A stretch of DNA of 64,000 bases from Pseudomonas taiwanensis (GTDB lineage Bacteria; Pseudomonadota; Gammaproteobacteria; Pseudomonadales; Pseudomonadaceae): assembly GCF_013393345.1 (NCBI RefSeq), contig NZ_QJRF01000069.1, positions 372,001 through 436,000 of the forward strand, read 5' to 3'. Numbering within the stretch: position 1 is the first letter of the stretch; each line of letters starts with the position of its first letter. Positions 34,734-45,320 of this stretch are shown here, one piece after another. A program made the position numbers and the translations under genes. Under the pieces are notes generated by a model. It was not told the origin of the DNA and did not search any database. It saw only the letters and a list, made by a program, of their open reading frames with translations.

Positions 34734-35420
34734 ATGACCATCAAGATCGAGAAGAAGATCAAGGGTTTCAGCCTGGTCGACCTGGACCAGGAGAAGGCCC
34801 GCAAGGCCGCTGAGGAAGCGGCTGCCGTGGTGCAGATGGACGAGACGCTGCAGCGTCCGGAAACCCTGGTCGGTGCGACGTACAAGATCAAGTCGCCCCT
34901 GTTCGAGCACGCGCTCTACGTGACCATCAACGACATCGTGCTCAACCCGGGCACCGCCTTCGAGCAGCGTCGGCCCTTCGAGATCTTCATCAACTCCAAG
35001 GGCATGGAGCACTTCCAGTGGATCGTCGCCCTTACCCGCATCATGTCGGCGGTCTTTCGCAAGGGGGGCGATTGCACCTTCCTGGTGGAAGAGCTGAAGG
35101 CGGTGTTCGATCCGCGCGGCGGTTATCTCAAGCGCGGCGGCGTCTACATGCCGTCACTGGTGGCCGAGATCGGCGCCGTGCTGGAGCGACACCTGGTGGC
35201 CATCGGGTTGATGGAGGGCCAGAAGGTGGATGAGGAGCACAAGCTCTACCTCGCCGAGAAGCGCGCTGCCTACGAGGCTAGCCTGGGCACGTCCACGGCC
35301 GAACCCGGAGAGGGTTTCCCTGCCGGTGCCCAGCTCTGCGGCAAGTGCAACACGCAGGCGGTGGTGCAGATGGATGGTTGCGCGACCTGCCTGAACTGCG
35401 GGCACTCGAAGTGCGGGTGA
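34734..35420 (+). CDS. nrdJb: Class II ribonucleotide reductase, C-terminal subunit
   Basis: 228 residues starting MTIKIEKKIKGFSLVDLD, 16 bp after nrdJa. It supplies the end of the NrdJ polypeptide as a separate chain. The cysteine-rich C-terminus (CGKCNTQAVV, then CATCLNCGHSKCG) matches the redox/zinc tail that passes electrons from thioredoxin to the active-site disulfide. Split nrdJab is the P. aeruginosa arrangement. Confidence 0.93.
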   Translation: MTIKIEKKIKGFSLVDLDQEKARKAAEEAAAVVQMDETLQRPETLVGATYKIKSPLFEHALYVTINDIVLNPGTAFEQRRPFEIFINSKGMEHFQWIVALTRIMSAVFRKGGDCTFLVEELKAVFDPRGGYLKRGGVYMPSLVAEIGAVLERHLVAIGLMEGQKVDEEHKLYLAEKRAAYEASLGTSTAEPGEGFPAGAQLCGKCNTQAVVQMDGCATCLNCGHSKCG

Positions 35421-35463
35421 GCCCGTACAGAACGCGCACATATCGTCGGGCTGGAACGAACCT

Positions 35464-35560
35464 TGTGGGGGCGAATTCATTCGCCATGCAGGCCGAAGGT
35501 CTGCCCTGACGGCTGTCGGGACAGCTGCGCTGTCCTTCGCGAATGAATTCGCCCCCACAG
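35464..35560. repeat. REP-type palindrome, family B
   Basis: TGTGGGGGCGAATTCATTCG at the left and GCGAATGAATTCGCCCCCAC at the right, with inner ATGCAGGCCGAAGGTCTGC. It fills most of the gap between the convergent nrdJb and thrB genes. Confidence 0.9.
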
Positions 35561-35585
35561 GAAAAGCGAAGGACTCGCGTCCTTC

Positions 35586-36536
35586 TCAGAGCGCGAATGG
35601 CAGCGGCAATTCCACCTTCTGCCGCTGCGCCAGCCGCAGCTGGAACACATTGGGATCGTGGATCAGCACGTCCTGCCCGGCGAAGGCATTGGCGGCGATC
35701 AGGCGCGAAAGCCAGAAGCGTACGCAGGCGATGCGCAGGGCAGTCGGCCAGAGTTCGGCCTCGGCGGCGGTGAAGGGGCGTAGGGCCGCATAGGCCGCCA
35801 GCAGCGCGCGGGCGAGCGACTTGTCGAGATGGCCATCGGCATCGGAACACCAATCGTTCAGGCAGATGGCCAGGTCGTAGAGCATCGGCCCGGAGCAGGC
35901 GTTGTAGAAGTCGATCACTCCGGACAGGTGAGTACCGTCGAACAGCGCGTTGTCCTTGAACAGATCCGCATGCAGGTTGGCGCGTGGAAGGGCGAGGAAG
36001 CGCTGTTTCACTTCGCCGATTTCCTTCAACGCATCCCGCAGCAGCGGCAGGGCCGTTTCGTCCAGTTGCAGGGCCAGCGTCGGGCCTTCATTGAGCATCC
36101 AGTCCAGGCCGCGATCGCTCTTGCGCTCCAGCACGCGCTCGCGCGTTGCCAGGTGCAGGCGCGCCAGCAATGCGCCGACTTCCGCGCAATGGTGGGCGTT
36201 GGGCAGGTGCACATGCTTGCCCGGCAGGCGCGGTTGCAGCAGTGCCGGCTTACCGGCGAGCTCGCGCAGGGCTTCTCCCGCTTCGGTGCGCAGGGCGAAA
36301 GGGACCGGCAGGTCCGCTTCGTGGAGCACATCGAGCAGCTCGATGAAGAACGGCAGGTCGTGGCTGGGGCCACGCTCCACCAGGGTCAGTACGAATTCAC
36401 CCCGCTCCAGACTGACGAAGAAGTTGCTGTTCTCGGAGCCTTCGGCAATGCCCTGGAAATCCTTCAGCCGACCAAGCCCGTAGGGGGCGAGGAAAGTTTC
36501 CAGTTCCGGACGTTCGAGCGGAGTGAATACGGACAT
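35586..36536 (-). CDS. thrB: Homoserine kinase (APH-fold ThrB)
   Basis: 316 residues of the aminoglycoside phosphotransferase-like fold, the pseudomonad type of homoserine kinase. HADLFKDNALF is the catalytic (Brenner) loop and GVIDFYNAC contains the Mg-binding Asp; N-terminal residues EGSENSNFFV bind ATP. It phosphorylates homoserine in threonine synthesis. It is preceded on the same strand by the DUF2782 gene, as in P. aeruginosa next to polA. Confidence 0.92.
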   Translation of the reverse strand: MSVFTPLERPELETFLAPYGLGRLKDFQGIAEGSENSNFFVSLERGEFVLTLVERGPSHDLPFFIELLDVLHEADLPVPFALRTEAGEALRELAGKPALLQPRLPGKHVHLPNAHHCAEVGALLARLHLATRERVLERKSDRGLDWMLNEGPTLALQLDETALPLLRDALKEIGEVKQRFLALPRANLHADLFKDNALFDGTHLSGVIDFYNACSGPMLYDLAICLNDWCSDADGHLDKSLARALLAAYAALRPFTAAEAELWPTALRIACVRFWLSRLIAANAFAGQDVLIHDPNVFQLRLAQRQKVELPLPFAL

Positions 36537-36568
36537 TGGACTACCTTGTTACGGGGTTGCGTGCGGCG

Positions 36569-36850
36569 CTACCAGCTGAAGATTTCCCACGCGGGGATGA
36601 GCATGTCGGGGTTGTCCGAGCGAACATAGTTGCTTTCGCCATCGGCGCGAACCAGGAAGTACGGCTTGCCGTTCTTCGGCGTCACCTTGATGGCGTACAG
36701 GAAACCGTTGACGCGGTATTCCTGAATGGTCTTGTCGCCTTCCTGGCGGATGGTGACGTCCGGCTCGGCGGACGGCTCATCAGCGGCGAACGTGGCGACT
36801 GGAGCGATGGCCAGCAGGCTGGCCAGCAAAAGGCGGTTCAGTGCGCGCAT
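36569..36850 (-). CDS. DUF2782 small periplasmic protein
   Basis: 93 residues from ATG 36850, beginning with a signal peptide (MRALNRLLLASLLAIAPVATFA). The mature domain VTIRQEGDKTIQEYRVNGFLYAIKVTPKNG... is the DUF2782 family, of unknown function. The frame is open 24 codons further upstream, but that reading would bury the signal peptide. Located between polA (divergent) and thrB. Confidence 0.85.
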   Translation of the reverse strand: MRALNRLLLASLLAIAPVATFAADEPSAEPDVTIRQEGDKTIQEYRVNGFLYAIKVTPKNGKPYFLVRADGESNYVRSDNPDMLIPAWEIFSW

Positions 36851-36924
36851 GGTAACCTTGTCCCTTCTCGTCAATGATCGGTCCATTCTACTTCGGGTCC
36901 GGTGAATAAAGGTTGAATTCACGC

Positions 36925-39675
36925 ATGAGCCAAGCCCCCCTCGTCCTGGTGGACGGATCCTCCTACCTGTATCGCGCCTTCCATGCCCTGCCGCCGCTGA
37001 ACACCTCGGCCGGCCTGCCTACGGGCGCGGTCAAAGGCGTGCTGAACATGCTCAAGAGCCTGCGTCGGCAGTATCCGGACAGCCCCTTCGCGGTGGTATT
37101 CGACGCCAAAGGCGGCACGTTCCGCGACGAGATGTTCGCCGAGTACAAGGCCAATCGCCCCTCGATGCCGGACGAACTGCGGGTGCAGGTGGAGCCGCTG
37201 CACGCCAGCGTGCGCGCCCTTGGCCTGCCGTTGCTCTGCGTGGAAGGCGTGGAAGCTGACGACGTGATCGGCACCCTGGCCCGGCAGAGCGCGGCGGGTG
37301 GCCGCCCGGTGGTGATCTCCACGGGCGACAAGGACATGGCGCAGTTGGTCGACGGGCACATTACGCTGGTCAACACCATGACCGGTAGCACGCTGGACGT
37401 GGATGGCGTGAAGGAGAAATTCGGTGTCGGTCCTGAACTCATCATCGACTACCTGGCGCTGATGGGGGACAAGGTCGACAACATTCCGGGCGTGCCCGGC
37501 GTCGGCGAGAAAACCGCCCTCGGCCTGCTCACCGGTGTCGGTGGCGGCCTCGATGTGCTCTACGCCAGTCTGGAAAAAGTACCTGAGCTGCCGATCCGTG
37601 GAGCCAAGGGCCTGCCGGCGAAGCTCGAAGAGCACAAGGACATGGCCTACCTGTCCTACAAGCTCGCCACCATCAAATGCGACGTCGAACTGAACGTCGA
37701 GATCGACGCCCTGCATCCTGGCGAGCCGGACCGTGAGGCCCTCGCCGAGCTGTATCGCACCCTGGAATTCAAGACCTGGCTGGACGATCTTCAGCGCCAG
37801 GCGGCCAAGTCCGGCGGCGAGCAGCTGGCACTGGAAGAAGCTCCGGTCGCCGCGGCCGAGAAACGCTATGAGATCGTTCTGGAACAGGCTCAGTTCGATG
37901 CCTGGATGAAGAAGCTCGAAGCGGCTCCGCTGTTCGCCTTCGACACCGAAACCACCAGCCTCGACGCGCAACAGGCGCAGGTCGTGGGCGTTTCCTTCTC
38001 GGTCGAGGCCGGTGAAGCGGCTTACGTGCCGCTCGCCCACAGCTACATGGGCGTGCCCGCGCAGCTCGATCGTGATGCCGTGCTCAAGGCCCTCAAGCCG
38101 CTGCTGGAGGACCCGACCAAAGCGAAGGTCGGCCAGCACGCCAAGTACGACATGAACGTCCTGGCCAATGCCTCCACCCCCATCGCCGTGCAGGGGATCG
38201 CCTTCGACACCATGCTCGAGTCCTATGTGCTGGACTCCACCGCGACCCGCCACGACATGGATAGCCTGGCCCTCAAATACCTGGGCCACAGCACCATCCG
38301 CTTCGAGGACATCGCCGGCAAGGGCGCGAAACAGCTCACCTTCGATCAGATCGCCATCGAACAGGCCGGCCCCTATTCGGCCGAGGACGCGGACGTCACC
38401 CTGCGCCTGCACCAGACCCTCTGGCAGAAGCTGGAGACCATCCCGTCCCTGGCCAGGGTGTTGAAGGAAATCGAGATGCCGCTGGTGCCGGTGCTGGCGC
38501 GCATCGAGCGCAACGGCGCTTACGTCGACGGCAAATTGCTGGGCCAGCAGAGCCTGGAGCTGGGCGAGAAGATGGTGGCGCTGGAGCGCCAGGCCTATGA
38601 GCTGGCCGGACAGGAGTTCAACCTCGGTTCGCCCAAACAGCTCGGCGCCATCCTTTATGAAAAGCTCGGCCTGCCGGTACTGGCCAAGACGGCGACTGGC
38701 CAGCCTTCTACCGCCGAGAACGTGCTTGCCGATCTCGCCGAGCAGGATTACGAGCTGCCCAAGGTGATCATGCAGTACCGCTCCCTGAGCAAACTCAAGA
38801 GCACCTACACCGACAAGCTGCCGGAGCAGATCAACCCGCGTACCGGACGCATTCATACGTCCTACCACCAGGCGGTGGCGGCTACCGGGCGCTTGTCTTC
38901 CACCGACCCGAACCTGCAGAACATCCCGATCCGCACCGCCGAGGGACGGCGCATCCGCCAGGCCTTCGTCGCGCCCAAGGGCTACAAGCTCCTGGCGGCG
39001 GACTACTCGCAGATCGAGCTGCGCATCATGGCCCACCTGGCCAAGGACGAAGGCCTGCTCGACGCCTTCCGGCATGATCGCGACGTGCACCGCGCCACTG
39101 CATCCGAGGTGTTCGGCGTCGCGCTGGAAGAAGTCAGCAACAACCAGCGACGCAGTGCCAAGGCGATCAACTTCGGCCTGATCTACGGCATGAGCGCCTT
39201 TGGCCTGGCCAAGCAGATCGGCGTCGAGCGCAAGGAAGCACAGGCGTATATCGATCGCTATTTCGCCCGTTACCCCGGCGTGCTGGCCTATATGGAGCGC
39301 ACCCGCGAGCAGGCCGCGCAGCAGGGCTTCGTCGAAACGCTGTTCGGTCGCCGCCTGTACCTGCCGGAAATCCATTCCAAGAACCAGGCCATGCGCAAGG
39401 GCGCCGAGCGCACCGCGATCAACGCGCCGATGCAGGGTACAGCGGCCGACATCATGAAGCGCGCCATGGTCGCCGTGGACAATTGGCTGCAGCAGAGTGG
39501 CCTGGATGTCCGCGTCATCCTGCAGGTTCACGACGAATTGGTGCTGGAGGTGCGTGAGGATCTGGTGGAGCAGGTATCCGCGCAGATTCGCCCACTCATG
39601 AGCGGCGCCGCTGAGCTGGATGTTCCGCTGGTGGTGGAAGTGGGCGTAGGTGACAACTGGGATGAGGCGCACTGA
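36925..39675 (+). CDS. polA: DNA polymerase I
   Basis: 916 residues. Domains in order: 5'-3' exonuclease ([16 protein letters not shown] at the start, then [18 protein letters not shown]), 3'-5' exonuclease with intact acidic motif ([11 protein letters not shown]), and family A polymerase with [13 protein letters not shown] and VHDELVLEV. It removes RNA primers, fills gaps and repairs DNA. Start ATG 36925 is preferred to TTG 36913. The ErsA-type sRNA follows, then engB in the opposite direction. Confidence 0.96.
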   Translation: MSQAPLVLVDGSSYLYRAFHALPPLNTSAGLPTGAVKGVLNMLKSLRRQYPDSPFAVVFDAKGGTFRDEMFAEYKANRPSMPDELRVQVEPLHASVRALGLPLLCVEGVEADDVIGTLARQSAAGGRPVVISTGDKDMAQLVDGHITLVNTMTGSTLDVDGVKEKFGVGPELIIDYLALMGDKVDNIPGVPGVGEKTALGLLTGVGGGLDVLYASLEKVPELPIRGAKGLPAKLEEHKDMAYLSYKLATIKCDVELNVEIDALHPGEPDREALAELYRTLEFKTWLDDLQRQAAKSGGEQLALEEAPVAAAEKRYEIVLEQAQFDAWMKKLEAAPLFAFDTETTSLDAQQAQVVGVSFSVEAGEAAYVPLAHSYMGVPAQLDRDAVLKALKPLLEDPTKAKVGQHAKYDMNVLANASTPIAVQGIAFDTMLESYVLDSTATRHDMDSLALKYLGHSTIRFEDIAGKGAKQLTFDQIAIEQAGPYSAEDADVTLRLHQTLWQKLETIPSLARVLKEIEMPLVPVLARIERNGAYVDGKLLGQQSLELGEKMVALERQAYELAGQEFNLGSPKQLGAILYEKLGLPVLAKTATGQPSTAENVLADLAEQDYELPKVIMQYRSLSKLKSTYTDKLPEQINPRTGRIHTSYHQAVAATGRLSSTDPNLQNIPIRTAEGRRIRQAFVAPKGYKLLAADYSQIELRIMAHLAKDEGLLDAFRHDRDVHRATASEVFGVALEEVSNNQRRSAKAINFGLIYGMSAFGLAKQIGVERKEAQAYIDRYFARYPGVLAYMERTREQAAQQGFVETLFGRRLYLPEIHSKNQAMRKGAERTAINAPMQGTAADIMKRAMVAVDNWLQQSGLDVRVILQVHDELVLEVREDLVEQVSAQIRPLMSGAAELDVPLVVEVGVGDNWDEAH

Positions 39676-39779
39676 GTGCGCCTTCGGGGCGGAATCTGTA
39701 TCAGCAGTGAAACAGGTGTTTATTTCTTGATCGAATAAACATGCTTCTTTTGATAGCAAAGAGTTTTTGAAAGAAGTCT

Positions 39780-39807
39780 GAACTTTCTGCGAATCAGGGG
39801 AGTCACA
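39780..39807 (+). promoter_or_regulatory. AlgU/sigma-22-type promoter of the sRNA
   Basis: GAACTT at 39780-39785 matches the AlgU -35 element; TCACA at 39803-39807, 17 bases later, is a fair -10 (consensus TCTGA). The implied start near 39812 gives a transcript of about 132 bases to the terminator, the length reported for ErsA. Confidence 0.7.
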
Positions 39808-39811
39808 CACA

Positions 39812-39943
39812 TGAATGGCTGGTGAAGCCTTTCGATGCTCCTTTTGCTGTGTTTAGTGTTGGCAGATATCTGAACCCCGCCCTAGCGGTTCAGACTTAGA
39901 CCCCGAACTTCCCCCTCCCCATACGAAGTCCGGGGTTTTTTTT
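39812..39943 (+). ncRNA. ersA: ErsA-type small RNA (Spot 42 position, downstream of polA)
   Basis: Between polA and engB, where ErsA lies in P. aeruginosa and Spot 42 in E. coli. Features in order: an A/T-rich 5' part; a hairpin TGAACC (39871-39876) / GGTTCA (39887-39892); a single-stranded C-rich loop TTCCCCCTCCCC; and a terminator CCCCGAACTT / AAGTCCGGGG plus eight T (39936-39943). ErsA is an envelope-stress sRNA that works with Hfq and acts on algC and oprD mRNAs. The CUCCCC loop would pair with ribosome sites. Ends are estimated from promoter and terminator. Confidence 0.82.
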
Positions 39944-39952
39944 GCCCGCAAT

Positions 39953-40594
39953 TCAGGCTTCGGCTTCGTCGTCCTGCAGGTCCAGCTGCAACCAGTGCGC
40001 GAGCACGGCGTGGGCTTCTTCGATGCCCTGGCGCTTGGGTGCGGAGAACAGCTGGATGCTCACACCTTCGCCCCAACCCTTGCGGATCTCCTGGCGCACC
40101 TTCAGCAGGGCGTTCTTCGCTGCACCGAACGCCAGCTTGTCGGCCTTGGTCAGCAGGATGTGCAGGGGCATGTTGCCCGCGCTGGACCAATCCAGCATCA
40201 GGCGGTCGAAGTCGGTCAGCGGGTGGCGGATGTCCATCATCAGGATCAGCCCGGCGAGACTTTCGCGGCTGCTGAGGTAGGCCTCCAGGTGATGCTGCCA
40301 GTGTTGCTTGAGGGGGATCGGCACCTTGGCGTAGCCGTAGCCGGGCAGGTCCACCAGGCGACGTTCTTCGTCCAGCGAGAAGAAGTTCAGCAGCTGGGTG
40401 CGACCCGGGGTTTTCGAGGTACGCGCCAGGCTGGCGTGGGTCAGGGTGTTCAGCGCGCTGGACTTGCCGGCGTTGGAACGCCCGGCAAAAGCCACTTCCA
40501 GGCCGCTATCCGGCGGGCACTGGTCGACCTTGGCGGCACTGATGAGAAAGCGGGCTTGTTGGCACAGGCCGAGAATCGGGTTCTTCGATGACAT
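39953..40594 (-). CDS. engB: Ribosome-biogenesis GTPase EngB/YsxC/YihA
   Basis: 213 residues. G1 is [11 protein letters not shown]3 DLPGYG, G4 TKAD, and the G2 region [11 protein letters not shown] is the TrmE-Era type. It is needed for assembly of the large ribosomal subunit. It is convergent with ersA and divergent from the cytochrome c5 gene. Confidence 0.95.
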   Translation of the reverse strand: MSSKNPILGLCQQARFLISAAKVDQCPPDSGLEVAFAGRSNAGKSSALNTLTHASLARTSKTPGRTQLLNFFSLDEERRLVDLPGYGYAKVPIPLKQHWQHHLEAYLSSRESLAGLILMMDIRHPLTDFDRLMLDWSSAGNMPLHILLTKADKLAFGAAKNALLKVRQEIRKGWGEGVSIQLFSAPKRQGIEEAHAVLAHWLQLDLQDDEAEA

Positions 40595-40661
40595 TGGGAA
40601 TCCAGGGGTGCGACGCGGTGTCGCATAGGGCGGTTTCGTTTCCGTTTATGCATCGCCAGTA

Positions 40662-40667
40662 TATAAT
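40662..40667 (+). promoter_or_regulatory. Candidate -10 of the cytochrome c5-c4 transcript
   Basis: A consensus TATAAT about 100 bp before the cytochrome c5 gene, in GTATATAATGCCGC. The -35 region (around 40639-40644, TTTCCG) is weak, so activation may be needed. Confidence 0.5.
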
Positions 40668-40769
40668 GCCGCAGATTTAGTGTGCGCTTTATCCCCAGGG
40701 TCTAGAGTGTCCACGGCATGACCGACGCACGACAGAATGCGCGGCGAAGCCCCCCCGATGAGGTTGATC

Positions 40770-41060
40770 ATGAAGAAAGTACTGCTCGCTGCTAGCCTTG
40801 CGGCGCTGTCCTTCGTCGCGCAAGCGGCCCAGGATCCGGAAGCGGTTTTCAACCGGGCCTGTGGCGCCTGTCATACTGGTCAGCTGCCGATGGCGCCGAA
40901 GAAGGGCGACAAGGCTGCCTGGGAACCGCGCCTGGCCAAGGGCATGGACACTCTGGTACAGAGCGTCACCAATGGTTTGAACGCCATGCCGCCGAAAGGC
41001 CTGTGCATGGATTGCAGTGCCGAGGACTACAAGGCCGTCATCCAATGGATGAGCCAATAA
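40770..41060 (+). CDS. Cytochrome c5-type monoheme protein
   Basis: 96 residues from ATG 40770 (GAGG upstream), signal peptide MKKVLLAASLAALSFVAQA. The heme site is CGACH (RACGACHTGQ), the likely axial Met is in LNAMPPKG, and CMDCS near the C-terminus is the extra Cys pair typical of cytochrome c5. A periplasmic electron carrier. It lies 51 bp upstream of the cytochrome c4 gene, probably in one transcript. Confidence 0.92.
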   Translation: MKKVLLAASLAALSFVAQAAQDPEAVFNRACGACHTGQLPMAPKKGDKAAWEPRLAKGMDTLVQSVTNGLNAMPPKGLCMDCSAEDYKAVIQWMSQ

Positions 41061-41111
41061 AGTAGCCCGGCGCATAACACCTTTACCCTTTAGCCGTAGT
41101 TGGATTAGCTG

Positions 41112-41717
41112 ATGAACAAAGTAATCGTGAGTCTGCTGTTGACCCTGGGCATCACCGGCATGGCCCACGCCGCTGGCGACGCCAAGGCTGGTCAGGCCAA
41201 GGCCGCAGTATGTGGTGCCTGCCATGGCCCGGACGGCAACAGCGCCGCCCCGAACTTCCCGAAACTGGCTGGCCAGGGCGAGCGCTACCTGCTCAAGCAG
41301 ATGAAGGACATCAAGGCCGGTAACCGTACCGTGCTGGAAATGACCGGCCTGCTGAACAACCTCAGCGACCAGGACCTGGCTGACATCGCCGCCTACTTCT
41401 CCAGCCAGAAGGGCAGCGTCGGCGCAGCCGATCCTAAAGTCGTCGCCCGTGGTGAAGCGCTCTTCCGCGGCGGCAAGCTGGATCAGGGCATGCCGGCCTG
41501 CACCGGCTGCCACGCTCCCGACGGCTCCGGCAACGCGGCTGCCGGCTTCCCGCACCTGGGTGGCCAGCATGCCCAGTACGTGGCCAAGCAGCTGACCGAT
41601 TTCCGCGAAGGCAACCGCACCAACGATGGCGACAGCATGATCATGCGCGGCATCGCCGCCAAGCTGAGCAACAAGGACATCGAAGCGGTATCCAGCTACA
41701 TCCAGGGCCTGCACTGA
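41112..41717 (+). CDS. cc4: Cytochrome c4 (diheme)
   Basis: 201 residues, signal peptide ending MAHA. Two heme motifs CGACH (VCGACHGPDGN) and CTGCH (ACTGCHAPDGS) lie in two similar halves, each with a later methionine ligand. Cytochrome c4 carries electrons to terminal oxidases from the outer face of the inner membrane. Followed by a terminator and dsbA, the usual order in pseudomonads. Confidence 0.95.
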   Translation: MNKVIVSLLLTLGITGMAHAAGDAKAGQAKAAVCGACHGPDGNSAAPNFPKLAGQGERYLLKQMKDIKAGNRTVLEMTGLLNNLSDQDLADIAAYFSSQKGSVGAADPKVVARGEALFRGGKLDQGMPACTGCHAPDGSGNAAAGFPHLGGQHAQYVAKQLTDFREGNRTNDGDSMIMRGIAAKLSNKDIEAVSSYIQGLH

Positions 41718-41741
41718 GACCCGTTGTCTGGAATCTGAAAG

Positions 41742-41765
41742 AGGGTGGCTTAGGCCACCCTTTTT
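41742..41765 (+). terminator. Rho-independent terminator after cytochrome c4
   Basis: GGGTGGC - TTAG - GCCACCC followed by TTTTT (41761-41765), 25 bp after the stop codon. Confidence 0.92.
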
Positions 41766-41859
41766 CGTTCTTCGGGCCGCTACAATGGCCGGAACCCGCT
41801 GTGTCGCCGCAGGTCGAAACATGGCCTTCGCGGCCCTATTACCCCTCAAGGAGTGAAGC

Positions 41860-42492
41860 ATGCGTAACCTGATTCTTTCCGCCGTTCTTGCTGGCGCAAG
41901 CCTGCTGGGCATGAGCGCCGTCCAGGCTGACGACATCGAGGCTGGCAAGCAGTATGTCGAACTGAACAGCCCGGTTCCGGTGTCGGTTCCCGGCAAGATC
42001 GAAGTGGTGGAGCTGTTCTGGTACGGCTGCCCGCACTGCTACCAGTTCGAGCCGACCCTCAATCCCTGGGCCGAGAAACTGCCGGAAGATGTCAACTTCG
42101 TGCGCATTCCCGCCATGTTCGGCGGCCTGTGGAATGTCCATGGCCAGCTGTTCATCACCCTGGAAAGCATGAAAGTCGAGCATTCGGTCCACAAGGCCGT
42201 GTTCGATGCCATCCACAAGGAAGGCAAGAAACTCGCTACCCCGGAAGAAATGGCTGAGTTCCTCGCCGGCCAGGGCGTGGACAAGGACGCCTTCCTCAAG
42301 GCCTACAACTCCTTCGCGGTCAAAGGCCAGATGGAGAAAGCCAAGAAGCTGGCCATGGCCTACCAGATCACTGGCGTACCGACCCTGGTGGTTAACGGCA
42401 AATACCGCTTCGACATCAGCTCCTCGGGCGGCCCGGAGCAGACCCTCAAAGTCGCCGAACACCTGATCGAGAAGGAGCGCGCCGCGAAGTAA
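41860..42492 (+). CDS. dsbA: Thiol:disulfide oxidoreductase DsbA
   Basis: 210 residues, signal peptide ending VQA. The active site CPHC is at residues 57-60 (FWYGCPHCYQFEP), and the cis-proline loop is TGVPTLV. It introduces disulfide bonds into periplasmic proteins. AAGGAG precedes the start. Confidence 0.95.
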   Translation: MRNLILSAVLAGASLLGMSAVQADDIEAGKQYVELNSPVPVSVPGKIEVVELFWYGCPHCYQFEPTLNPWAEKLPEDVNFVRIPAMFGGLWNVHGQLFITLESMKVEHSVHKAVFDAIHKEGKKLATPEEMAEFLAGQGVDKDAFLKAYNSFAVKGQMEKAKKLAMAYQITGVPTLVVNGKYRFDISSSGGPEQTLKVAEHLIEKERAAK

Positions 42493-42508
42493 GCGGCGCA
42501 TTCGCCCG

Positions 42509-43369
42509 ATGCTGCGACGCTGGGTGGGTGAGCGGGAGGCAGGCCCCTGCGATGCACGGGTCAACCCTCACTGCGACAGGGGCGGTTTGCCCGCCGACGG
42601 TCGCCTGCGCCTGCTCAGCTTCAATATCCAGGTCGGCATCAGCACCGAGCGTTACCGCCATTACCTGACCCGTGGCTGGCAGCATCTGCTGCCGCACACG
42701 GGCCGCGCCGGAAACCTCCAGCGCATTGGCGACCTGTTGGGCGACTACGATCTGGTCGCCCTGCAGGAGGTCGACGGCGGCAGCCTCCGCTCCGGCTACA
42801 TCAATCAGGTCGAACACCTCGCCCAGCTCGGCGCCTTCCCTTACTGGTATCAGCAGCTCAACCGCAACCTTGGGCGCATCGCCCAGCACAGCAACGGCCT
42901 GCTCAGCCGCTTGCAGCCCAGTTTGCTGGAAGACCATCCCCTGCCCGGCCCTCCCGGCCGCGGCGCGATCCTGTTGCGCTTCGGTTCGGGCAGCAATGCC
43001 CTCGCCGTGGTGATGATGCACCTGTCCCTCGGGGCCCGTACCCGTACTCGCCAGCTGGCCTACATCCGCGAGCGCGTCAGCGGCTTTCGCCATCTGGTGC
43101 TGATGGGCGACATGAACACCCACGCCAACGACCTGCTGCAGAACTCGCCCCTGCGCGACCTCGGTCTCCTGGCGCCCCAGGTCGAGGCGACATTCCCCAG
43201 CTGGCGGCCGCAACGCTGTCTCGACCATATCCTGCTCAGCCCCAGTCTGACCCTCGAGCGCGTGGCGGTGCTCAGCCAACCCATATCCGACCATCTGCCC
43301 GTGGCGGTGGACATTCGCCTGCCCGCTGAACTGCGGGCCGATCTGCCCCTGGCCCTCAGCGAAAACTAG
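42509..43369 (+). CDS. Endonuclease/exonuclease/phosphatase-family protein
   Basis: 286 residues. Family motifs: LLSFNIQVG (Asn), ALQEVDGG (catalytic Glu), [10 protein letters not shown] (Asp/Asn) and [10 protein letters not shown] (terminal Asp-His). This is the complete DNase I-like set, so it should be an active metal-dependent phosphoesterase. It starts 16 bp after dsbA and ends 14 bp before dgcH. Substrate (DNA, lipid or other) unknown. Confidence 0.88.
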   Translation: MLRRWVGEREAGPCDARVNPHCDRGGLPADGRLRLLSFNIQVGISTERYRHYLTRGWQHLLPHTGRAGNLQRIGDLLGDYDLVALQEVDGGSLRSGYINQVEHLAQLGAFPYWYQQLNRNLGRIAQHSNGLLSRLQPSLLEDHPLPGPPGRGAILLRFGSGSNALAVVMMHLSLGARTRTRQLAYIRERVSGFRHLVLMGDMNTHANDLLQNSPLRDLGLLAPQVEATFPSWRPQRCLDHILLSPSLTLERVAVLSQPISDHLPVAVDIRLPAELRADLPLALSEN

Positions 43370-43383
43370 CGCGGAATCCCTGC

Positions 43384-45315
43384 ATGAGCGACGACGCCCA
43401 GCGTTGGAAAGCCAAATACCTGGAAAGCCTTGAACAGCAGGAGAAGCTCGAGAAGCGCTGGGATGCCCGCCTCGACCTGCTGCGCCGTGGCCTGGTGCGC
43501 AGCTCCCTGGCTGCCGAGGGCTCCGACAAGGCAGTTGACCAGTGCATGCAGGAGCTGCGGGAAATCATCCGTAGCGAGCAGATGGACGCCGGCCTTTCGG
43601 CGCTGATCCCGCGCCTGGAAAAGGCCGTACTGGACTCCGAGCAGCGTCGCCAGCAACGCGTTGAACAGAACGTCAACGCCCTCACCGCGATCGCCGGCCG
43701 CCTGCTCGCACTCGATCTGCCGCGTGAGGTGCGCAAGGGGATCAAGCAGTTCTCCAGGCGCATCGATGAGCGCGCGCGCCATTCCCGCGAGTTGCCGGCC
43801 CTGCTTGCCGAACTCGGGATGCTTCAGGGCCAGGCGCTGGAAGCGCTATCCAATGAAGACGCATCGGTTGCCAAGCCCGGTCTGCTGCAGCGGCTTTTCG
43901 GCAGCAACCGCGAGGATGCATCAGAAGCCGGCTCAGAGGCAGCGACGTCCGAAGTGGAACAGCGTCAGGCGCCAGTACCCGCTCCGGCCATGGAAGCTGG
44001 AAGCGAGCCTGAGGTCGAAGCGCGGATACCGGCCACCTCCATCGATCCCGTGCGTACCCCGGCGCCCATTGCGTCGGTCGAATCCGTACAGGCAGTCGCC
44101 GCCCCTGTCCCCGTGCGTATCAGCGGTCTGGACAGCTTGCCGCTCTCCGCGTCCATCCTCACCGGTGACGGCAACCCCGAATACGCCCTCCCCAGCCTGC
44201 CCGAGCCGGGCTACAGCGCCATCGCCCCCCATGTCGCTGACAGCCTGCGTTCACTGCTGGACGAACTGGACCTTCCGGAACATCACCAGCCGCAGGCGGC
44301 GGCACTGCGCCAACGACTGGAAGGTGGACTGAACTGGTATGAACTGGTGCCGGTTCTGGATGATCTGGGTGTGCTTGTGCTGGCGATGACCGACAGCGGC
44401 CACCGCGAATTCGCCGGCTACCTGAAACAGCTTAACCAGCGCCTGGCGCTGTTCCTTGAGCACCTGAGCACGGCGCACGAAGGTTATTCCGAGTCACTGG
44501 ACAGTGCCCGAGCCCTCGACGACCAACTGCGCGAGCAGGTCAGCGGTTTGCAGGCCAGCGTGCAGGACGCCACGGACCTCACCCACCTCAAGCAGAGCCT
44601 GGAGCAGCGCCTGGACGGTCTGCTCGACACCATGAACCGCTACCAGCAGCAGCGTTCGACCCGCGAGCACGAGGTCGGCGAGCGATTGCAGGTGCTGATG
44701 ACGCGGGTGGCGGCCATGGAAGAGGAGGCCAAGACCTTCCAGGACAACCTTGAGGTACAGCGCCAGAAGGCGCTGCAGGACCCGCTCACCGGGCTGCCCA
44801 ACCGCGCGGCCTGGAACGAACGTCTGGGAATCGAACTGGCGCGGCAGCAGCGCTACGGAGGTGACCTGCTGCTGGCGGTGATCGACATCGACCACTTCAA
44901 GCGCATCAACGATGGCTTCGGCCACCTGGCCGGCGACAAGGTGCTGAAGATCATCGCCGGCGAACTCCATCGGCGCCTGCGCAAGACCGACTTCATCGCC
45001 CGATTTGGTGGCGAGGAGTTCGTCCTGCTGCTGCCTGCTACCCCTGTGGATGGCGGCGAGCAGCTGATGGAAAGCTTGCGCGTGGCCATCGAGGCCTGCC
45101 CGTTCCACTTCAAGGGCGAACGGGTGTCCATCACCCTCTCGGCCGGCCTGACATCATTGCTGCCCGGTGAGCCGAGCGACGTCGCCTTCCAGCGCGCGGA
45201 CGAGGCGCTTTACCGGGCCAAGCACCAGGGGCGCAATCGCATCGAGCTGTCCCTGCCGAAGCCATTGGCAGGAAGCAGCGCACCCGACCCGCAGGGGTTG
45301 CCGCAACCGGGCTGA
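43384..45315 (+). CDS. dgcH: Diguanylate cyclase DgcH-like
   Basis: 643 residues, soluble. A long N-terminal region with coiled coils (residues 1-150 and about 350-470) and a low-complexity Ala/Glu/Pro linker precedes a C-terminal GGDEF domain. The active site is GGEEF at 542-546, and the inhibitory I-site RKTD lies at 533-536, correctly placed five residues before it. It makes c-di-GMP from two GTP. It matches P. aeruginosa PA5487 (DgcH), described as a broadly conserved cyclase. No recognisable sensory domain. Confidence 0.9.
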   Translation: MSDDAQRWKAKYLESLEQQEKLEKRWDARLDLLRRGLVRSSLAAEGSDKAVDQCMQELREIIRSEQMDAGLSALIPRLEKAVLDSEQRRQQRVEQNVNALTAIAGRLLALDLPREVRKGIKQFSRRIDERARHSRELPALLAELGMLQGQALEALSNEDASVAKPGLLQRLFGSNREDASEAGSEAATSEVEQRQAPVPAPAMEAGSEPEVEARIPATSIDPVRTPAPIASVESVQAVAAPVPVRISGLDSLPLSASILTGDGNPEYALPSLPEPGYSAIAPHVADSLRSLLDELDLPEHHQPQAAALRQRLEGGLNWYELVPVLDDLGVLVLAMTDSGHREFAGYLKQLNQRLALFLEHLSTAHEGYSESLDSARALDDQLREQVSGLQASVQDATDLTHLKQSLEQRLDGLLDTMNRYQQQRSTREHEVGERLQVLMTRVAAMEEEAKTFQDNLEVQRQKALQDPLTGLPNRAAWNERLGIELARQQRYGGDLLLAVIDIDHFKRINDGFGHLAGDKVLKIIAGELHRRLRKTDFIARFGGEEFVLLLPATPVDGGEQLMESLRVAIEACPFHFKGERVSITLSAGLTSLLPGEPSDVAFQRADEALYRAKHQGRNRIELSLPKPLAGSSAPDPQGLPQPG

Positions 45316-45320
45316 GTTCG

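Noticed and set aside
36919-39810. A very long open frame (over 900 codons) antisense to polA
   Set aside because: It is the GC-rich shadow of polA: no family sequence, no ribosome site, low-complexity Gln/His/Val-rich product. Similar antisense frames over prlC, coxA, gltP, kinB and the globin-GGDEF-EAL gene were left out for the same reason.
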